From Bordetella pseudohinzii (GTDB lineage Bacteria; Pseudomonadota; Gammaproteobacteria; Burkholderiales; Burkholderiaceae_B): 64,000 nt of DNA. The notes beneath the pieces are model-generated. The model worked only from the letters and a program-made list of their open reading frames with translations. It was not told the DNA's origin and did not search any database. The DNA lies in the NCBI RefSeq assembly GCF_000657795.2, contig NZ_JHEP02000015.1:48304-112303 (forward strand), written 5' to 3'. A program made the translations under genes and the position numbers. Positions 8,383-17,529 of the stretch are shown here, piece by piece. How positions within the stretch are numbered: position 1 is the first letter of the stretch; each line of letters begins with the position of its first letter.

Positions 8383-9507
8383 TCAGCGGAAACGCGCCGG
8401 CGCCACTTCGCGCAGCCAGCGCCGGTAGACGGCTTCGGTGTGTTCGGCCAGGCGGCGCAGCGAGAACCTGTCTTCGCGGCGCACCAGGCATTCGCCGGCG
8501 CGGCCCATGCTGCGGCGCAATTGGGGCTCGTCGATCAGGCGCCGCAGCGCGGCGCGCAAGGCCTTGATGTCATCGGGCGGCACCAGCATGCCGGTCTCGC
8601 CGTCGCGCAGCATTTCGCTCACGCCGCCGACATCCAGGCCGACGACCGGCAGGCCACAGGCAGCCGCCTCGACGAAGACGGTGCCCGAGGCTTCCTTGCG
8701 GGTGGGCAGGGCGAAGATGTCGCTGCCCGCCATGATGTTGGGCACGTCGTCACGAAAGCCCAGCATATGGATGCGCGCCTGCAGGCCGAGTTCGCCGATG
8801 AGGGTTTGCAGGGTCTCGAACATTGGCGAGCCGCTGCCGACGATGACCAGATGCAGGCGCGCATCGGCTCGCATCAGCGGGCGCAGGGCTTCGATCAGTT
8901 CGCGGTGCCCCTTGCTTGCGCGCAGGACGGCGACGCTGCAGATCACGATGTCCTCGTCGGACAGGCCCAGCTCGGCGCGCAGGCCGGATTGCAGATCGGC
9001 TGGCGGCAGCTTTATCGGCGAATAAATCGTCTCCACGCGCGCGGGCGGCACGCCGCGCTCGATCAGGTAGTCGCGCACATGATTGCTGACCGTGCTGATG
9101 CGATGCGGGACCCAGGTATAGGCCAACATGGAATTGACCCGGTTGCTCAGGTGCCGGGTGCGCACCACCAGCGGCGTGCGCGCAAGCCGGGCGCCCAGGC
9201 CCGCGAGCAGGGTATCGATGCGGCTGTGGGTGTTCAGGACGTCGAACCGGCCTTCCTTCAGGAGGCGCCGGATTCGCGGCAAGCCTCGGATCAGGTTGGC
9301 CATGCCTCCCATGCGCAGCTGATGCACGGTGAAGCCGAGTTCGGCCGCCCGGGCCGCCATCCGGGCCTGGGGCTGGCAAAGCAATTCGACATGGTGCCCG
9401 CGCTCACGCATGGCAGTCATTTCCTTGAGGATACGGCGCTCCTGGCCGCCCAGGCCGGTGGCGGCTTCGGCGTGGAGAATGCGCAAGGACGGGGCGGGAA
9501 CGGACAT
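8383..9507 (-). CDS. GT4-family glycosyltransferase
   Basis: 374 residues with a GT-B fold. The N-terminal acceptor domain opens with ILHAEAATGLGGQERRI. The C-terminal donor domain has CSVAVLRASKGHRELIEAL near 190 and the EX7E motif in KEASGTVFVEA near 275-285, followed by GLPVVGLDVGG. Such enzymes transfer a sugar from a nucleotide sugar during lipopolysaccharide, capsule or exopolysaccharide assembly; the donor cannot be told from the sequence. No other polysaccharide genes are adjacent, so it may be an orphan LPS-core enzyme. It converges on secG. Confidence 0.88.
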   Translation of the reverse strand: MSVPAPSLRILHAEAATGLGGQERRILKEMTAMRERGHHVELLCQPQARMAARAAELGFTVHQLRMGGMANLIRGLPRIRRLLKEGRFDVLNTHSRIDTLLAGLGARLARTPLVVRTRHLSNRVNSMLAYTWVPHRISTVSNHVRDYLIERGVPPARVETIYSPIKLPPADLQSGLRAELGLSDEDIVICSVAVLRASKGHRELIEALRPLMRADARLHLVIVGSGSPMFETLQTLIGELGLQARIHMLGFRDDVPNIMAGSDIFALPTRKEASGTVFVEAAACGLPVVGLDVGGVSEMLRDGETGMLVPPDDIKALRAALRRLIDEPQLRRSMGRAGECLVRREDRFSLRRLAEHTEAVYRRWLREVAPARFR

Positions 9508-9591
9508 CGGGGCAGGAGGCGGGCCGCGCGAACATCGGCCGGGAAGTGAAGCAAGCCCTAACCATACTTTTTATTCGGGCCCGAATTGGCG

Positions 9592-9639
9592 GTGGAAAAC
9601 AGTTTTCCACGGCTGCAAAACGCCCTTCCCTGGGGAAGG
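9592..9639. promoter_or_regulatory. two adjacent palindromes in the 312-bp divergent spacer
   Basis: Between the glycosyltransferase start (9507, minus) and the MuiA-like gene (9820, plus) there is no gene. The spacer holds gtggaaaac-a-gttttccac (9592-9610), a perfect 9-base inverted repeat, and ccttccc-tg-gggaagg (9624-9639). A third small hairpin made of cctgccg and ggcagg lies near 9765-9780. Neither palindrome has a T tract, so they look more like protein-binding sites or RNA structure than terminators. Their role is unknown. Confidence 0.45.
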
Positions 9640-9819
9640 TGAGAATCCTGAAATCACCCGAAACATTTTCGCTCGTGATCGTCTGGGGCCGCCCGCGTCT
9701 ATTATCGTTGGCATGCGCCGGGCCGGCCGTATCGGCCTGTCGTGATTGTCATGTTCTGTAGACCTGCCGGACGGCAGGCAGGCTACATTGCGCCGTCTCC
9801 TCTTTTCATAGGTGCTCTC

Positions 9820-11439
9820 GTGCGACGCATGCTCCTGGTTCTGACCTGCTTGGCATCGCCCGGCCCGGGCCTTGCCGCCACGCTGCCTTCCGCCATCGGC
9901 GCGGTCACGGTCTACCAGGACCGCGCCGTCGTGACGCGCCAGGCCAGCGCCGAACTCGCCGCGGGCGAACATGAGCTGGTGTTCGAGCGGCTGCCCGCCA
10001 CGCTGCAGGACAACTCTCTGCAGGTGTCGGCCAGGAGCACCGGCCAGGCCGCGCTGCTCGACGTCAAGACGGGCACGGCCTTCCAGGTCGAGAGCAGCAA
10101 TGAGCGCGTCAAGGCCATCGAGGCGCAGATCCGCCAGCTGGAGGCGCGGCTGGGCGGGCTGGACGACGAGGCCGCCGTGCTGGAAAACCAGCGCGAATGG
10201 GTCGGCCTCATGCAGCGCGGCGCGGCCGAGCCCGCGCGCGAAGGTTCGCGACTGACGCTGGAGCAGCTCAATGCCATCCAGGCCGCCAGCGCCGAGACCC
10301 TGTCCCGGGCCCTGGCCGGCCTGCGGCGCATCGCCGCCGAGCGCGAGCAGGCGCAACGCGAACTGGAGGCCTTGCAGGCCAGCCGGCAGCAACTGCGCGG
10401 CGAAATGAGCCGGCGCAGCAAGACTGTCACGCTGCGCGTCAAGCTCGCCCGCGCCGGCAAGGTCGATGTGGCGCTTTCCTATGCGGTGACCGGCGCGCGC
10501 TGGACACCGGCCTATGACGCGCGCTTGCGGCCGGCCGAGGGGCTGGTGGACCTGGCGTACTTTGGCGTCGTGCGGCAGAACACTGGCGAGGACTGGAAGA
10601 ACGTCAAGCTCACCTTGTCCACGGCCCGCCCCGCCCTGGGCGGCGCCGCGCCCGGGCAAAGCCCCTGGATCCTGGATGCGGCCGCGCCGCCTGCCGCGCC
10701 GGCGCCCGCCCTGCGTTATGAGGCCAGGCCGGCGCCCGGCGTGGCCATGGAGCGCGCCACGGGCGGGGGCGCGGCCGATGATGCGGCGGCCGCTGTCGTC
10801 GAGGCGCCGGTGGCCGCCGTGCAGAACCAGGCGACCAGCGCCTCCTTTCTGATCGACAGTCTCGCCACCCTGCCCGCGGACAATACGGCCCAGCGCGTGG
10901 CGATCACGGTGGCGCGCCTGCCCGCCGTCCTGCAATACCAGGCGGTGCCGGCGCTGCGCGAAACCGCATTTCTCATGGCCAAGGCGAGTAACGACACGGC
11001 CTATCCTTTGCTGGCCGGTCCCTTGAACAGCTTTCTGGACGACGCTTTTATTGCCGCCAGCACCATCAAGACGGTGATGCCTGGCGAAAAACTGGAGCTG
11101 GCCATGGGCGCCGACGAGGGGATCGCGGTCAAGCGCGCGCTGGTCAATCGCCTGACCGAGAACACGGGTTTTTCGGGCAGCGGCCGGCGCGTGACCTATG
11201 AGTACAAGATCAGCGCCAAGAACAACAAGGCCGCCCCGGTCCAGCTCGGTTTTTCCGACCGGCTGCCTGTCTCGCGCAACGAGAAGATCGTCGTGAAATT
11301 GCTCTCGCCCGCCGATGTCGAGAAAGGCGAGGAGGGCAAGCTCAGCTGGAACTGGACGCTGGCGCCCGGGCAGTCGCGCGAGACGGCCTTGAAGTTTTCG
11401 ATCGATTATCCAGGCGATATGGAAGTCTCGGGCCTTTGA
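9820..11439 (+). CDS. secreted MuiA-like protein (DUF4140/DUF4139)
   Basis: About 539 residues beginning with a cleavable signal peptide (RRMLLVLTCLASPGPGLAA). An N-terminal DUF4140-like strand region (GAVTVYQDRAVVTRQ) is followed by a coiled coil (about 85-200, rich in Glu, Arg, Gln and Leu). A C-terminal DUF4139-like beta domain (SYAVTGARWTPAYDARL onward) completes it. This order matches the 'mucoidy inhibitor MuiA' family, whose biochemical role is not established. The start is GTG 9820 or ATG 9829; both give a good signal peptide. Its 3' end overlaps the convergent oxidase gene by 34 bases. Confidence 0.85.
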   Translation: MRRMLLVLTCLASPGPGLAATLPSAIGAVTVYQDRAVVTRQASAELAAGEHELVFERLPATLQDNSLQVSARSTGQAALLDVKTGTAFQVESSNERVKAIEAQIRQLEARLGGLDDEAAVLENQREWVGLMQRGAAEPAREGSRLTLEQLNAIQAASAETLSRALAGLRRIAAEREQAQRELEALQASRQQLRGEMSRRSKTVTLRVKLARAGKVDVALSYAVTGARWTPAYDARLRPAEGLVDLAYFGVVRQNTGEDWKNVKLTLSTARPALGGAAPGQSPWILDAAAPPAAPAPALRYEARPAPGVAMERATGGGAADDAAAAVVEAPVAAVQNQATSASFLIDSLATLPADNTAQRVAITVARLPAVLQYQAVPALRETAFLMAKASNDTAYPLLAGPLNSFLDDAFIAASTIKTVMPGEKLELAMGADEGIAVKRALVNRLTENTGFSGSGRRVTYEYKISAKNNKAAPVQLGFSDRLPVSRNEKIVVKLLSPADVEKGEEGKLSWNWTLAPGQSRETALKFSIDYPGDMEVSGL

Positions 11440-12596
11440 GGGCGAGGCGCGATGAAGTCCATGTCCAGTCCGGACACGTCGCGGCAGCCCAGCAGGCCCA
11501 GGTTGCGGTCGATTTCGCTTCCCAGGATGTCGATGACGCGCGCCACGCCGGCTTGGCCGGCCACGGACGCGCCATAGAGAAAGGGGCGCCCCAGGAAGAC
11601 CATGCGCGCGCCAAGCGCGATGGCCTTGAGAATGTCGGTGCCGCGGCGAAAGCCGCCGTCGATCATCACGGGGAAGGTGGAAGCCACGGCCGCCACCACC
11701 TCGGGCAGGGCGTCCAGGGCCCCCTGGGCGCCGTCGAGTTGACGCCCGCCATGATTCGAAACGATGACGCCGTCCAGCCCCATGTGTTCGGCCCTCCGCG
11801 CATCGTCGGGATGCGCCACGCCCTTGAGCACAATGCGGCCCGGCCAGATCTCGCGCATCCATGCCAGGTGCGACCAGTCCAGCCGGTCGCGGCCGCCGCG
11901 CAGGCCGCCCTTGGGTTCTTCCGTGATGCGGTAGCCGCGCGCGTCGGCGGCCACGTTGCAGAAACGCGGTATTTCGCGGTCGGAGAGCAGGGTGCGGGCG
12001 AACACGTTGGCGGACCAGCGCGGATGGCGGATGCCGTCCCAGAGCAGACCGCCGCTGAACCGGAACGGAATGGTGAAGCCGTTGCGCTGGTTGTTCTCGC
12101 GATTGGCGCCCAGGGGCGTGTCGATGGTCACGACCAGCACTTTGACGCCATTGGCCCGCAGGCGCTCCAACAACGGTGCAATGACTTCCTTGTCGCCGGG
12201 GAGGTAGCCCTGATACCAGAAATCGGCGTCCGCCTCGCGCACGGTTTCCATGGCAAGCGTGGACAGGCCGCTCAGGACGAACGGGATGCCCGCTTCCGAG
12301 GCGGCCTTGGCCAGATCCCACTCGCAGCGATGGCGGCACATGGCCGTCACGCCCATGGGCGCGATCCCGAAAGGATGGCGGTATCGGCGTCCCCAGAGTT
12401 CGACCTCCTGCGTCCGGTCGGCGACGCCGACCAGGCCGCGAGGGCGGAACTGAACCGAGCGGAAGGCGCTCCGGTTGGCTGCTAGCGTAAGGCAGTCTTC
12501 CGTGCCGCCGTTGACGTAGCCGAAAACCGCGCGCGGCAGGATCGCTTGCGCTGCGCGCTCGAAGTCCGCCACCGACAAGAGTTTCTTTGGATTCAT
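11406..12596 (-). CDS. FMN-dependent alpha-hydroxy-acid oxidase/dehydrogenase (LldD-like)
   Basis: 396 residues, TIM-barrel flavoprotein family (lactate, mandelate and glycolate oxidases). PMGVTAM and the GIPFVLSGLSTL strand bind FMN. The catalytic histidine and arginine lie in SNHGGRQLD, and the phosphate loop is in DGGFRRGTDILKAI followed by GRPFLYG. It oxidises a 2-hydroxy acid to the 2-oxo acid. The substrate is unknown, but the start overlaps the stop of a Bug receptor gene (ATGA, 12593-12596), so both probably handle the same carboxylate. It is the last gene of a three-gene minus-strand unit. Confidence 0.9.
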   Translation of the reverse strand: MNPKKLLSVADFERAAQAILPRAVFGYVNGGTEDCLTLAANRSAFRSVQFRPRGLVGVADRTQEVELWGRRYRHPFGIAPMGVTAMCRHRCEWDLAKAASEAGIPFVLSGLSTLAMETVREADADFWYQGYLPGDKEVIAPLLERLRANGVKVLVVTIDTPLGANRENNQRNGFTIPFRFSGGLLWDGIRHPRWSANVFARTLLSDREIPRFCNVAADARGYRITEEPKGGLRGGRDRLDWSHLAWMREIWPGRIVLKGVAHPDDARRAEHMGLDGVIVSNHGGRQLDGAQGALDALPEVVAAVASTFPVMIDGGFRRGTDILKAIALGARMVFLGRPFLYGASVAGQAGVARVIDILGSEIDRNLGLLGCRDVSGLDMDFIAPRPQRPETSISPG

Positions 12597-13591
12597 TGCA
12601 GTTGGATATGGGTTTCGGTGATTTTCGCCTTCCAGAAATCGCGCTCGGCGCGCACGCGCTGCGTGAAATCGGCGGAAGAGGTGCCGGTGATCACGAAGCC
12701 CAGCGACTCCATCTTTTGCTTGAATTCCGGGGTCTTCTTGACTTCGGCAATGTCGGCTTCCAGTTGCTTCAGCACGGCGGGCGGCAGTTTCGCCGGGCCC
12801 ATCACGCCTGTCCAGCCCCCGACGTCCACGCCCTTGAAGCCGCTTTCTTCCATGGTGGGCACCGTGGGCAGCATGGGATTGCGTTCCTTGGCGGTGATGC
12901 CCAGCGCGCGCACCTTGTCGCTCTTGGCCAGGCCGATGGCGGCATCGGTCTGGGCAAAGACGAAGCTGACCTGCCCGGCCATGACGTCGTTGAGGGCGGG
13001 CGCATTCCCCTTGTAGGGCACGTGCAACATGGGCGCGTTGGCCGAGCGGGAGAAGAGTTCCCCCGCGAGGTGGTTGGTCCCGCCCAGGCCCGAGGACCCA
13101 TAGGTGACGGCCGTCGGGTTCTGCTTGGCGAATTCGACCAGTTCCTTGAGATTCGTCGCCTTGGTTTGCGGGCCGGCAAGCAGGACCAAGGCATAGTCCA
13201 CCAGATCGGCCACCGCCGTGAAGTCCTGGGTCACGTCGTAGCGGAAGCTGGGCTGCGTAAGCGGCGCGATGGCGGTCACGGGAGACACCATGATGCCCAG
13301 CGTGTAGCCATCCGCGGGCGCGCGCGCCAGGGCGGTCAACGCGACGATGCCGCTCGCCCCGGTGCGGTTCTCGACCACGACGGCTTGGCCCCAGCGCTTG
13401 CTCAGGCCAAAGGCGAGCTGGCGCGCGATCAGGTCGGTGGGGCCTCCGGCGGCATAAGGCACCAGAAAGGTGACCTGCTTGGCGGGATAGGCGGCCTCGT
13501 CCTTGGCATGCGCGGGGGCGCCAGCCATGCCGAGGGCCGTCATGGCCAGAGCCAGTCCGGTCTTGATGATGGATCGTCGATTCGCTTTCAT
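12593..13591 (-). CDS. Bug-family periplasmic solute receptor
   Basis: 332 residues with a Tat-like/Sec signal (RRSIIKTGLALAMTALG...APAHA). The core motifs of TctC/Bug proteins follow: VPYAAGGPTDLIARQLA, the VVVENRTGASG strand, and MLHVPYKGNAPALNDVMAGQV. Such proteins bind small carboxylates in the periplasm for tripartite tricarboxylate transporters or sensors. No TctA/TctB membrane genes are in the window, so its transporter is elsewhere or it acts as a sensor. It lies upstream of, and is coupled to, the hydroxyacid oxidase gene. Confidence 0.93.
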   Translation of the reverse strand: MKANRRSIIKTGLALAMTALGMAGAPAHAKDEAAYPAKQVTFLVPYAAGGPTDLIARQLAFGLSKRWGQAVVVENRTGASGIVALTALARAPADGYTLGIMVSPVTAIAPLTQPSFRYDVTQDFTAVADLVDYALVLLAGPQTKATNLKELVEFAKQNPTAVTYGSSGLGGTNHLAGELFSRSANAPMLHVPYKGNAPALNDVMAGQVSFVFAQTDAAIGLAKSDKVRALGITAKERNPMLPTVPTMEESGFKGVDVGGWTGVMGPAKLPPAVLKQLEADIAEVKKTPEFKQKMESLGFVITGTSSADFTQRVRAERDFWKAKITETHIQLQ

Positions 13592-13658
13592 TTTTTTGTC
13601 TCCTTGGGTTGTTCTTGGTTTCGCGGTCCTGCCGTCTTGTCCGGCGGCCGCGGGGCGC

Positions 13659-14645
13659 CTATTGTCCGTCCAGGGCGATGTTCGCGGCCTGGACCGTCTT
13701 GCCCCACATCTCCCTTTCCTGAAGGATGAAGCGCTGAAACTCTTCTGGCTGCATGGCGCGGGGCGTCACGCCCATGTCGGCGAAGCGCTGGAGCACGGCG
13801 GGTGCGGCCAGCGCCTGGACCATCGCCTGGTGAAGCTTGCTTATGACCTCCTTGGGCGTGCCGGCCGGCGCCACCATGCCGTTCCATGCCGAGACGTCGA
13901 AACCGGCAAGGGTCTCGGAGATGGAGGGTACATCGGGCGTCATGGGCGAGCGCTTGGCGGTCGTGACGGCAATGGCCTTGAGCTTGCCGGCCTTCACATG
14001 GGGCAGCGCCGAGATCATCGTGTCGAAGCTCAACTCGCACACGCCCGCGATGGTGTCCGTGATCGCCGGGGCGCTGCCTTTGTAGGGCACATGGGTCATC
14101 TGCACGTGCGCCCGGTGGCAGAAGAGTTCGCCGGCCATATGGGTGGAGTTGCCGGTGCCGGAGGTGGCGAAGTTCAGTTTGCCGGGGTGCGCTTTCGCGT
14201 AGGCGATGAGCTCGGGCAGGGAGTTGATCGGCAGGCTGGGGTGCGCAACCAGCATGATGGGCCCTTCCTGCAGAAAGCCGATTGCCGAGAAGCTGCTTTC
14301 GAGGTCGTAGCCCGGCTTTTTGTACAGCCAGCTGTTGATCGGATGCGCGGTTGTGAGAATGCCGATGGTGTAGCCGTCGTTGTCCGATCGGGCCAGCGCC
14401 TCCAGACCCAGATTGCCACCCGCGCCGGGACGGTTTTCCACGATGAAGGTCTGGCCCAGCGTGCGCGCCATGCCCTCGGCCGCCAGCCGGGCGGCGATAT
14501 CGGTCGAGCCTCCGGGCGTAAAGGGCACGATGACTTTGATCGGCCTGCGCGGCCAATCGCTGGAGGCCAGGGCCCGCGGGCCGATGGCCCCGATCAGGGC
14601 TCCGGCCGATAGTTGTCTGAGCAAGGTACGTCGAGCGTCACGCAT
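13659..14645 (-). CDS. Bug-family periplasmic solute receptor
   Basis: 328 residues. The N-terminus (RRTLLRQLSAGALIGAIGPRALA) is an export signal with a twin-arginine-like pair. The family motifs VPFTPGGSTDIAARLAA, FIVENRPGAGGN and MTHVPYKGSAPAITDTIAGV are present. First gene of the minus-strand unit with the neighbouring receptor 67 bases away and the hydroxyacid oxidase. It is divergent from the RraA-like gene across an AT-rich spacer. The two adjacent receptors differ clearly in sequence, so they are not a recent duplication and may bind different ligands. Confidence 0.93.
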   Translation of the reverse strand: MRDARRTLLRQLSAGALIGAIGPRALASSDWPRRPIKVIVPFTPGGSTDIAARLAAEGMARTLGQTFIVENRPGAGGNLGLEALARSDNDGYTIGILTTAHPINSWLYKKPGYDLESSFSAIGFLQEGPIMLVAHPSLPINSLPELIAYAKAHPGKLNFATSGTGNSTHMAGELFCHRAHVQMTHVPYKGSAPAITDTIAGVCELSFDTMISALPHVKAGKLKAIAVTTAKRSPMTPDVPSISETLAGFDVSAWNGMVAPAGTPKEVISKLHQAMVQALAAPAVLQRFADMGVTPRAMQPEEFQRFILQEREMWGKTVQAANIALDGQ

Positions 14646-14831
14646 GTATCCAGTCTCCTTGTATTCGGACCTTGGCAGTCCAGATAGGCAGAGCTGTCGT
14701 CGTCTAGCCCTGCTACTCGACTACAAACAAAGGCCGTTCATTAGACGAAATTAAATATTCATCTATTGAAAGTTTTATTTCTTTATTGTAATTTTGGACT
14801 GCATCATCATTCAATTCGGAGAAGAACGCAA
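14646..14831. promoter_or_regulatory. AT-rich divergent promoter region
   Basis: The 186 bases between the Bug receptor (minus) and the RraA-like gene (plus) turn AT-rich from about 14715 to 14800, in strong contrast to the flanking GC-rich coding DNA. The stretch holds aaattaaatattcat (14749-14763) and runs of T. It should hold both promoters, and the IclR gene downstream is the obvious candidate regulator. No clear inverted repeat longer than five bases per arm was found. Confidence 0.45.
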
Positions 14832-15506
14832 GTGCCTATCCATCAAGGAAGCCGTCCGGACACGTCCCCCGAGCTCATCCAGGCCTTCCAGGGGCTTGCC
14901 ACCAGCACCATCGGCAATGTGCTCGACGATCTGGGCATTGGCAGCATCGGCCTGAACCTCAGGCCCGTCGCGCCGGGGATGCGCTTCGTCGGCGCCGCGC
15001 TTACCGTCAAGGAAGTCACGGGGGCGAAGAACGCCTATAAGCCCTCCGAGTTTGGCTTGGGCGCCGTCATCGACCTGTGCCAGCCTCTGGATGTGGTCGT
15101 GATCGACAACGGCGGCCAGCAAGTGTCCACCTGGGGCGGCGTTGCCTCGGTGGCCGCCGTCCGGAATGGCGTCGCCGGGCTGGTTGTGGACGGCGGCGTG
15201 CGCGATGCCGACGAGATCATCGAGCAAGGCTTCCCTGTGTTTTCGCGCCATGTCGTTCCGCTGTCGGGCAAGACGCGGGTGAAGGTCATCGAAATCAATA
15301 CCACCGTCAAGATCGACGGCATGCCCGTGCATCCCGGCGACATCATCATCGGAGACGCCAGCGGGCTCGTGGTCGTGCCGCGTGATCGCGCGGCCGAAGT
15401 GGCGCGGCGCGCCAGCGAGCTGGAGCTGCAGGACAGAAAGGCCAGCGAGGAAATCCGCGCGGGTCTTTCGTTTACGGAAGCCTTGCGCAAGTACGCTAAA
15501 CTCTGA
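14832..15506 (+). CDS. RraA-like protein (HMG/CHA-type aldolase family)
   Basis: 224 residues from a GTG at 14832 that follows GGAGAAG; longer in-frame starts would begin inside the AT-rich promoter. The family signature is present: STIGNVLDDL near the start, VVVIDNGGQQVSTWGG, and GLVVDGGVRDADEI, which carries the Arg-Asp pair of the metal/pyruvyl site. Members either split 4-hydroxy-4-methyl-2-oxoglutarate and related 2-oxo acids or inhibit RNase E. In this catabolic setting, next to carboxylate receptors and IclR, an aldolase or lyase role is more likely. Confidence 0.85.
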   Translation: MPIHQGSRPDTSPELIQAFQGLATSTIGNVLDDLGIGSIGLNLRPVAPGMRFVGAALTVKEVTGAKNAYKPSEFGLGAVIDLCQPLDVVVIDNGGQQVSTWGGVASVAAVRNGVAGLVVDGGVRDADEIIEQGFPVFSRHVVPLSGKTRVKVIEINTTVKIDGMPVHPGDIIIGDASGLVVVPRDRAAEVARRASELELQDRKASEEIRAGLSFTEALRKYAKL

Positions 15507-15569
15507 TCCGCAGCTTGGCCGGGGCGCGTCAGCGGTTGGACGCCGGCGCGCCGCTTTGTAGACCAGACT

Positions 15570-16430
15570 ATGCCGAGACCACGTAAAAATCCCGCAGCTT
15601 CCGCCGTCGCCGAGACGGCCGAAATGACCGAGAGCGCCAAGGGGAACGGGCCGCTGGCCGGCACCTTGCTGCGCGGCCTCGCCTTGCTGGATACCTTGAT
15701 TGCCGCGAGCCATCCCATGACGCTGGCCGAGCTGGCCGCCGACGTCAAGCTGGATCTGAGCACCACCTTGCGCTTGCTGAGAACGCTGGAAGACGCCAAG
15801 CGGGTCATCCGGATCGGCGATGGCAAGCACTATCTGGCGGCGCCCTCCACCCTGCGGCCTTTGGCCTTGAAGCACCCGCTGGAAGAGTTGCGCCGCCAGG
15901 CCGATCCGCTGGTGCGCGGCCTGGCCAACAAGGTGGGCCAATCGGTCGTGCTGGTGGCCTATATCGGCGGCGAACGGGTTGTCGTCGACGTGATGCAGGC
16001 GGGAACTTCCCTCAATCCGTATTACACGACCTGGCTGCATGGCCCGCTGCATGCTTCGGGGCCGGGCAAGGCGCTGTTGCTCGCGTCCGACCCCGCCAGG
16101 CGCGAGTCGCTGCTGGGCAAGCCGCCCTATGTCGCACGGACCAGCAAGACCCTGACCACAAAGGCGGCGCTGGAGGCGGATCTTGAACGCGCCGCGGCGA
16201 ACGGCTATGTGCTGGTGCGCGATGAATTCTACGATGGGCTGAGCGCCATCGCGGCCAATTTCTATTCCTGGGACAAGACCGCGCTGGGTTGCCTGGCGAT
16301 CACGGCGTATTCCGAGAGCTTTGACGACGAGACGATCGCGCTTGTCGCCAAGGAGCTGCTGGCCTGCACCCGGCTGATGCCGCTTCAAGTGCCCGCATTG
16401 CAGCAGATCGCGCAGCTATCCGGCCGCTGA
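15570..16430 (+). CDS. IclR-family transcriptional regulator
   Basis: 286 residues with an unusually long Ala/Pro-rich leader (about 25). A winged helix-turn-helix follows (LRGLALLDTLIAASHPMTLAELAADVKLDLSTTLRLLRTLE, shown here in part: TLAELAADVKLDLSTTLRLL). The C-terminal effector-binding GAF-like domain contains GPLHASGPGKALLL. It lies 63 bases after the RraA-like gene on the same strand and probably controls the divergent promoter upstream of that gene, and possibly the convergent receptor gene. Confidence 0.92.
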   Translation: MPRPRKNPAASAVAETAEMTESAKGNGPLAGTLLRGLALLDTLIAASHPMTLAELAADVKLDLSTTLRLLRTLEDAKRVIRIGDGKHYLAAPSTLRPLALKHPLEELRRQADPLVRGLANKVGQSVVLVAYIGGERVVVDVMQAGTSLNPYYTTWLHGPLHASGPGKALLLASDPARRESLLGKPPYVARTSKTLTTKAALEADLERAAANGYVLVRDEFYDGLSAIAANFYSWDKTALGCLAITAYSESFDDETIALVAKELLACTRLMPLQVPALQQIAQLSGR

Positions 16431-16457
16431 CGCAGGCCGGACCGCGCGGCCAGGCGC

Positions 16458-17426
16458 TCAGTCCTGCGGCTGGATGCCCGACGCGCTTGCCACATGTTTC
16501 CAGCGCTGGTTCTCCGCGACGATGAAGCGGCGGAACGCCTCGGGCGAAGAGGGCGAGGGTTGCACGCCCGCGGCCGCGAAATTCCGCTTGATCTCTTCCG
16601 AGGCGAGGATTTTCACCAAGGCGGCGTTCAGTTTCAGGACGATGTCTCGAGGGGTGCCGGCCGGAGCGAGCAGACCCTGCCATGACGAGGCCTCGAACCC
16701 CGGCATCCCTTCTTCTATCACCGTCGGCAATTCCGGCGCGGCGTCGGAGCGCTGCTCGGCCGTCAGCGCCAACGCCTTCACCTTTCCGGCCTTGATCAGG
16801 GAGCCCATGGTGGAATAGGGGTCGATCATGAAGCCGATCTGCCCGCCCAGCATCGCTTCAATGGCGGGCGTCGTGCCCTTGAAGGGGACATGCGTCATCT
16901 TCACGCCCAGCTGCGCATTGAAGGCCTCCGTGATCAGCTGGTAGGAACTGCCGGAGGTGCCATAGAACATATCCCCTGAGGGGCGTTTCTTAAGATAGTC
17001 GCCAAGTTCCCGGATGTTGTTGGCTGGCACGGCACGGCTCACCACCACGACCAGCGGCTGCTTGGCCACCAGCCCGATATGCTCATAGCTCTGGACCGGG
17101 TCATACCGGATCTGGCGGTACATCACGGGATTCGTGCCCAGCGGAGCAATGCCGGCCATCAACAGGGTATAGCCATCGGGTTCGGCCTTGGCGGCGGCTT
17201 CGCAACCGATCATGCCGCTGGCGCCCGGCCGGTTTTCGACGATGACGGGCTGGCCAAGCTCTGTGCTGAGATGACTGGCTATCGTGCGCCCCATGACATC
17301 GGTGATACCGCCCGCGGCAAACGGCACGATGATGCGGATGGCGCGTTGCGGATAGCCTGCCGCATGCGCCGCGGTCGCCAATACGGCCGCCGAGAACAGA
17401 AAAAAGCTGCTGATCAGTTTCTTCAT
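16458..17426 (-). CDS. Bug-family periplasmic solute receptor
   Basis: 322 residues with a Sec signal (MKKLISSFFLFSAAVLATAAHA). Motifs are IIVPFAAGGITDVMGRTIA, VIVENRPGASGM and MTHVPFKGTTPAIEAMLGGQ. It is downstream of the ThDP enzyme gene on the same strand (103 bases apart), which suggests that the two share a substrate pathway. As with the other receptors here, no TctA/TctB partner is visible. Confidence 0.93.
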   Translation of the reverse strand: MKKLISSFFLFSAAVLATAAHAAGYPQRAIRIIVPFAAGGITDVMGRTIASHLSTELGQPVIVENRPGASGMIGCEAAAKAEPDGYTLLMAGIAPLGTNPVMYRQIRYDPVQSYEHIGLVAKQPLVVVVSRAVPANNIRELGDYLKKRPSGDMFYGTSGSSYQLITEAFNAQLGVKMTHVPFKGTTPAIEAMLGGQIGFMIDPYSTMGSLIKAGKVKALALTAEQRSDAAPELPTVIEEGMPGFEASSWQGLLAPAGTPRDIVLKLNAALVKILASEEIKRNFAAAGVQPSPSSPEAFRRFIVAENQRWKHVASASGIQPQD

Positions 17427-17529
17427 CTTTATGTCTCCTCTTTTGCATGGGTGCTGCGGGGCCGCGCGATGCCGCGGCAGGCCGAATCAGGCCGAGGTGT
17501 ACGCCGTATCCCGGGTGGCGTGCCTCGCG

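Noticed and set aside
9571..12339. A 922-codon minus-strand open frame covering the MuiA-like gene and part of the oxidase
   Set aside because: Low-complexity Arg/Gly/His-rich product, no domain, and both recognised genes use other frames.
14766..14831. Longer start for the RraA-like protein in the AT-rich spacer
   Set aside because: The extra residues are atypical and lie in the presumed promoter; GTG 14832 has a proper ribosome-binding site and family-like start.
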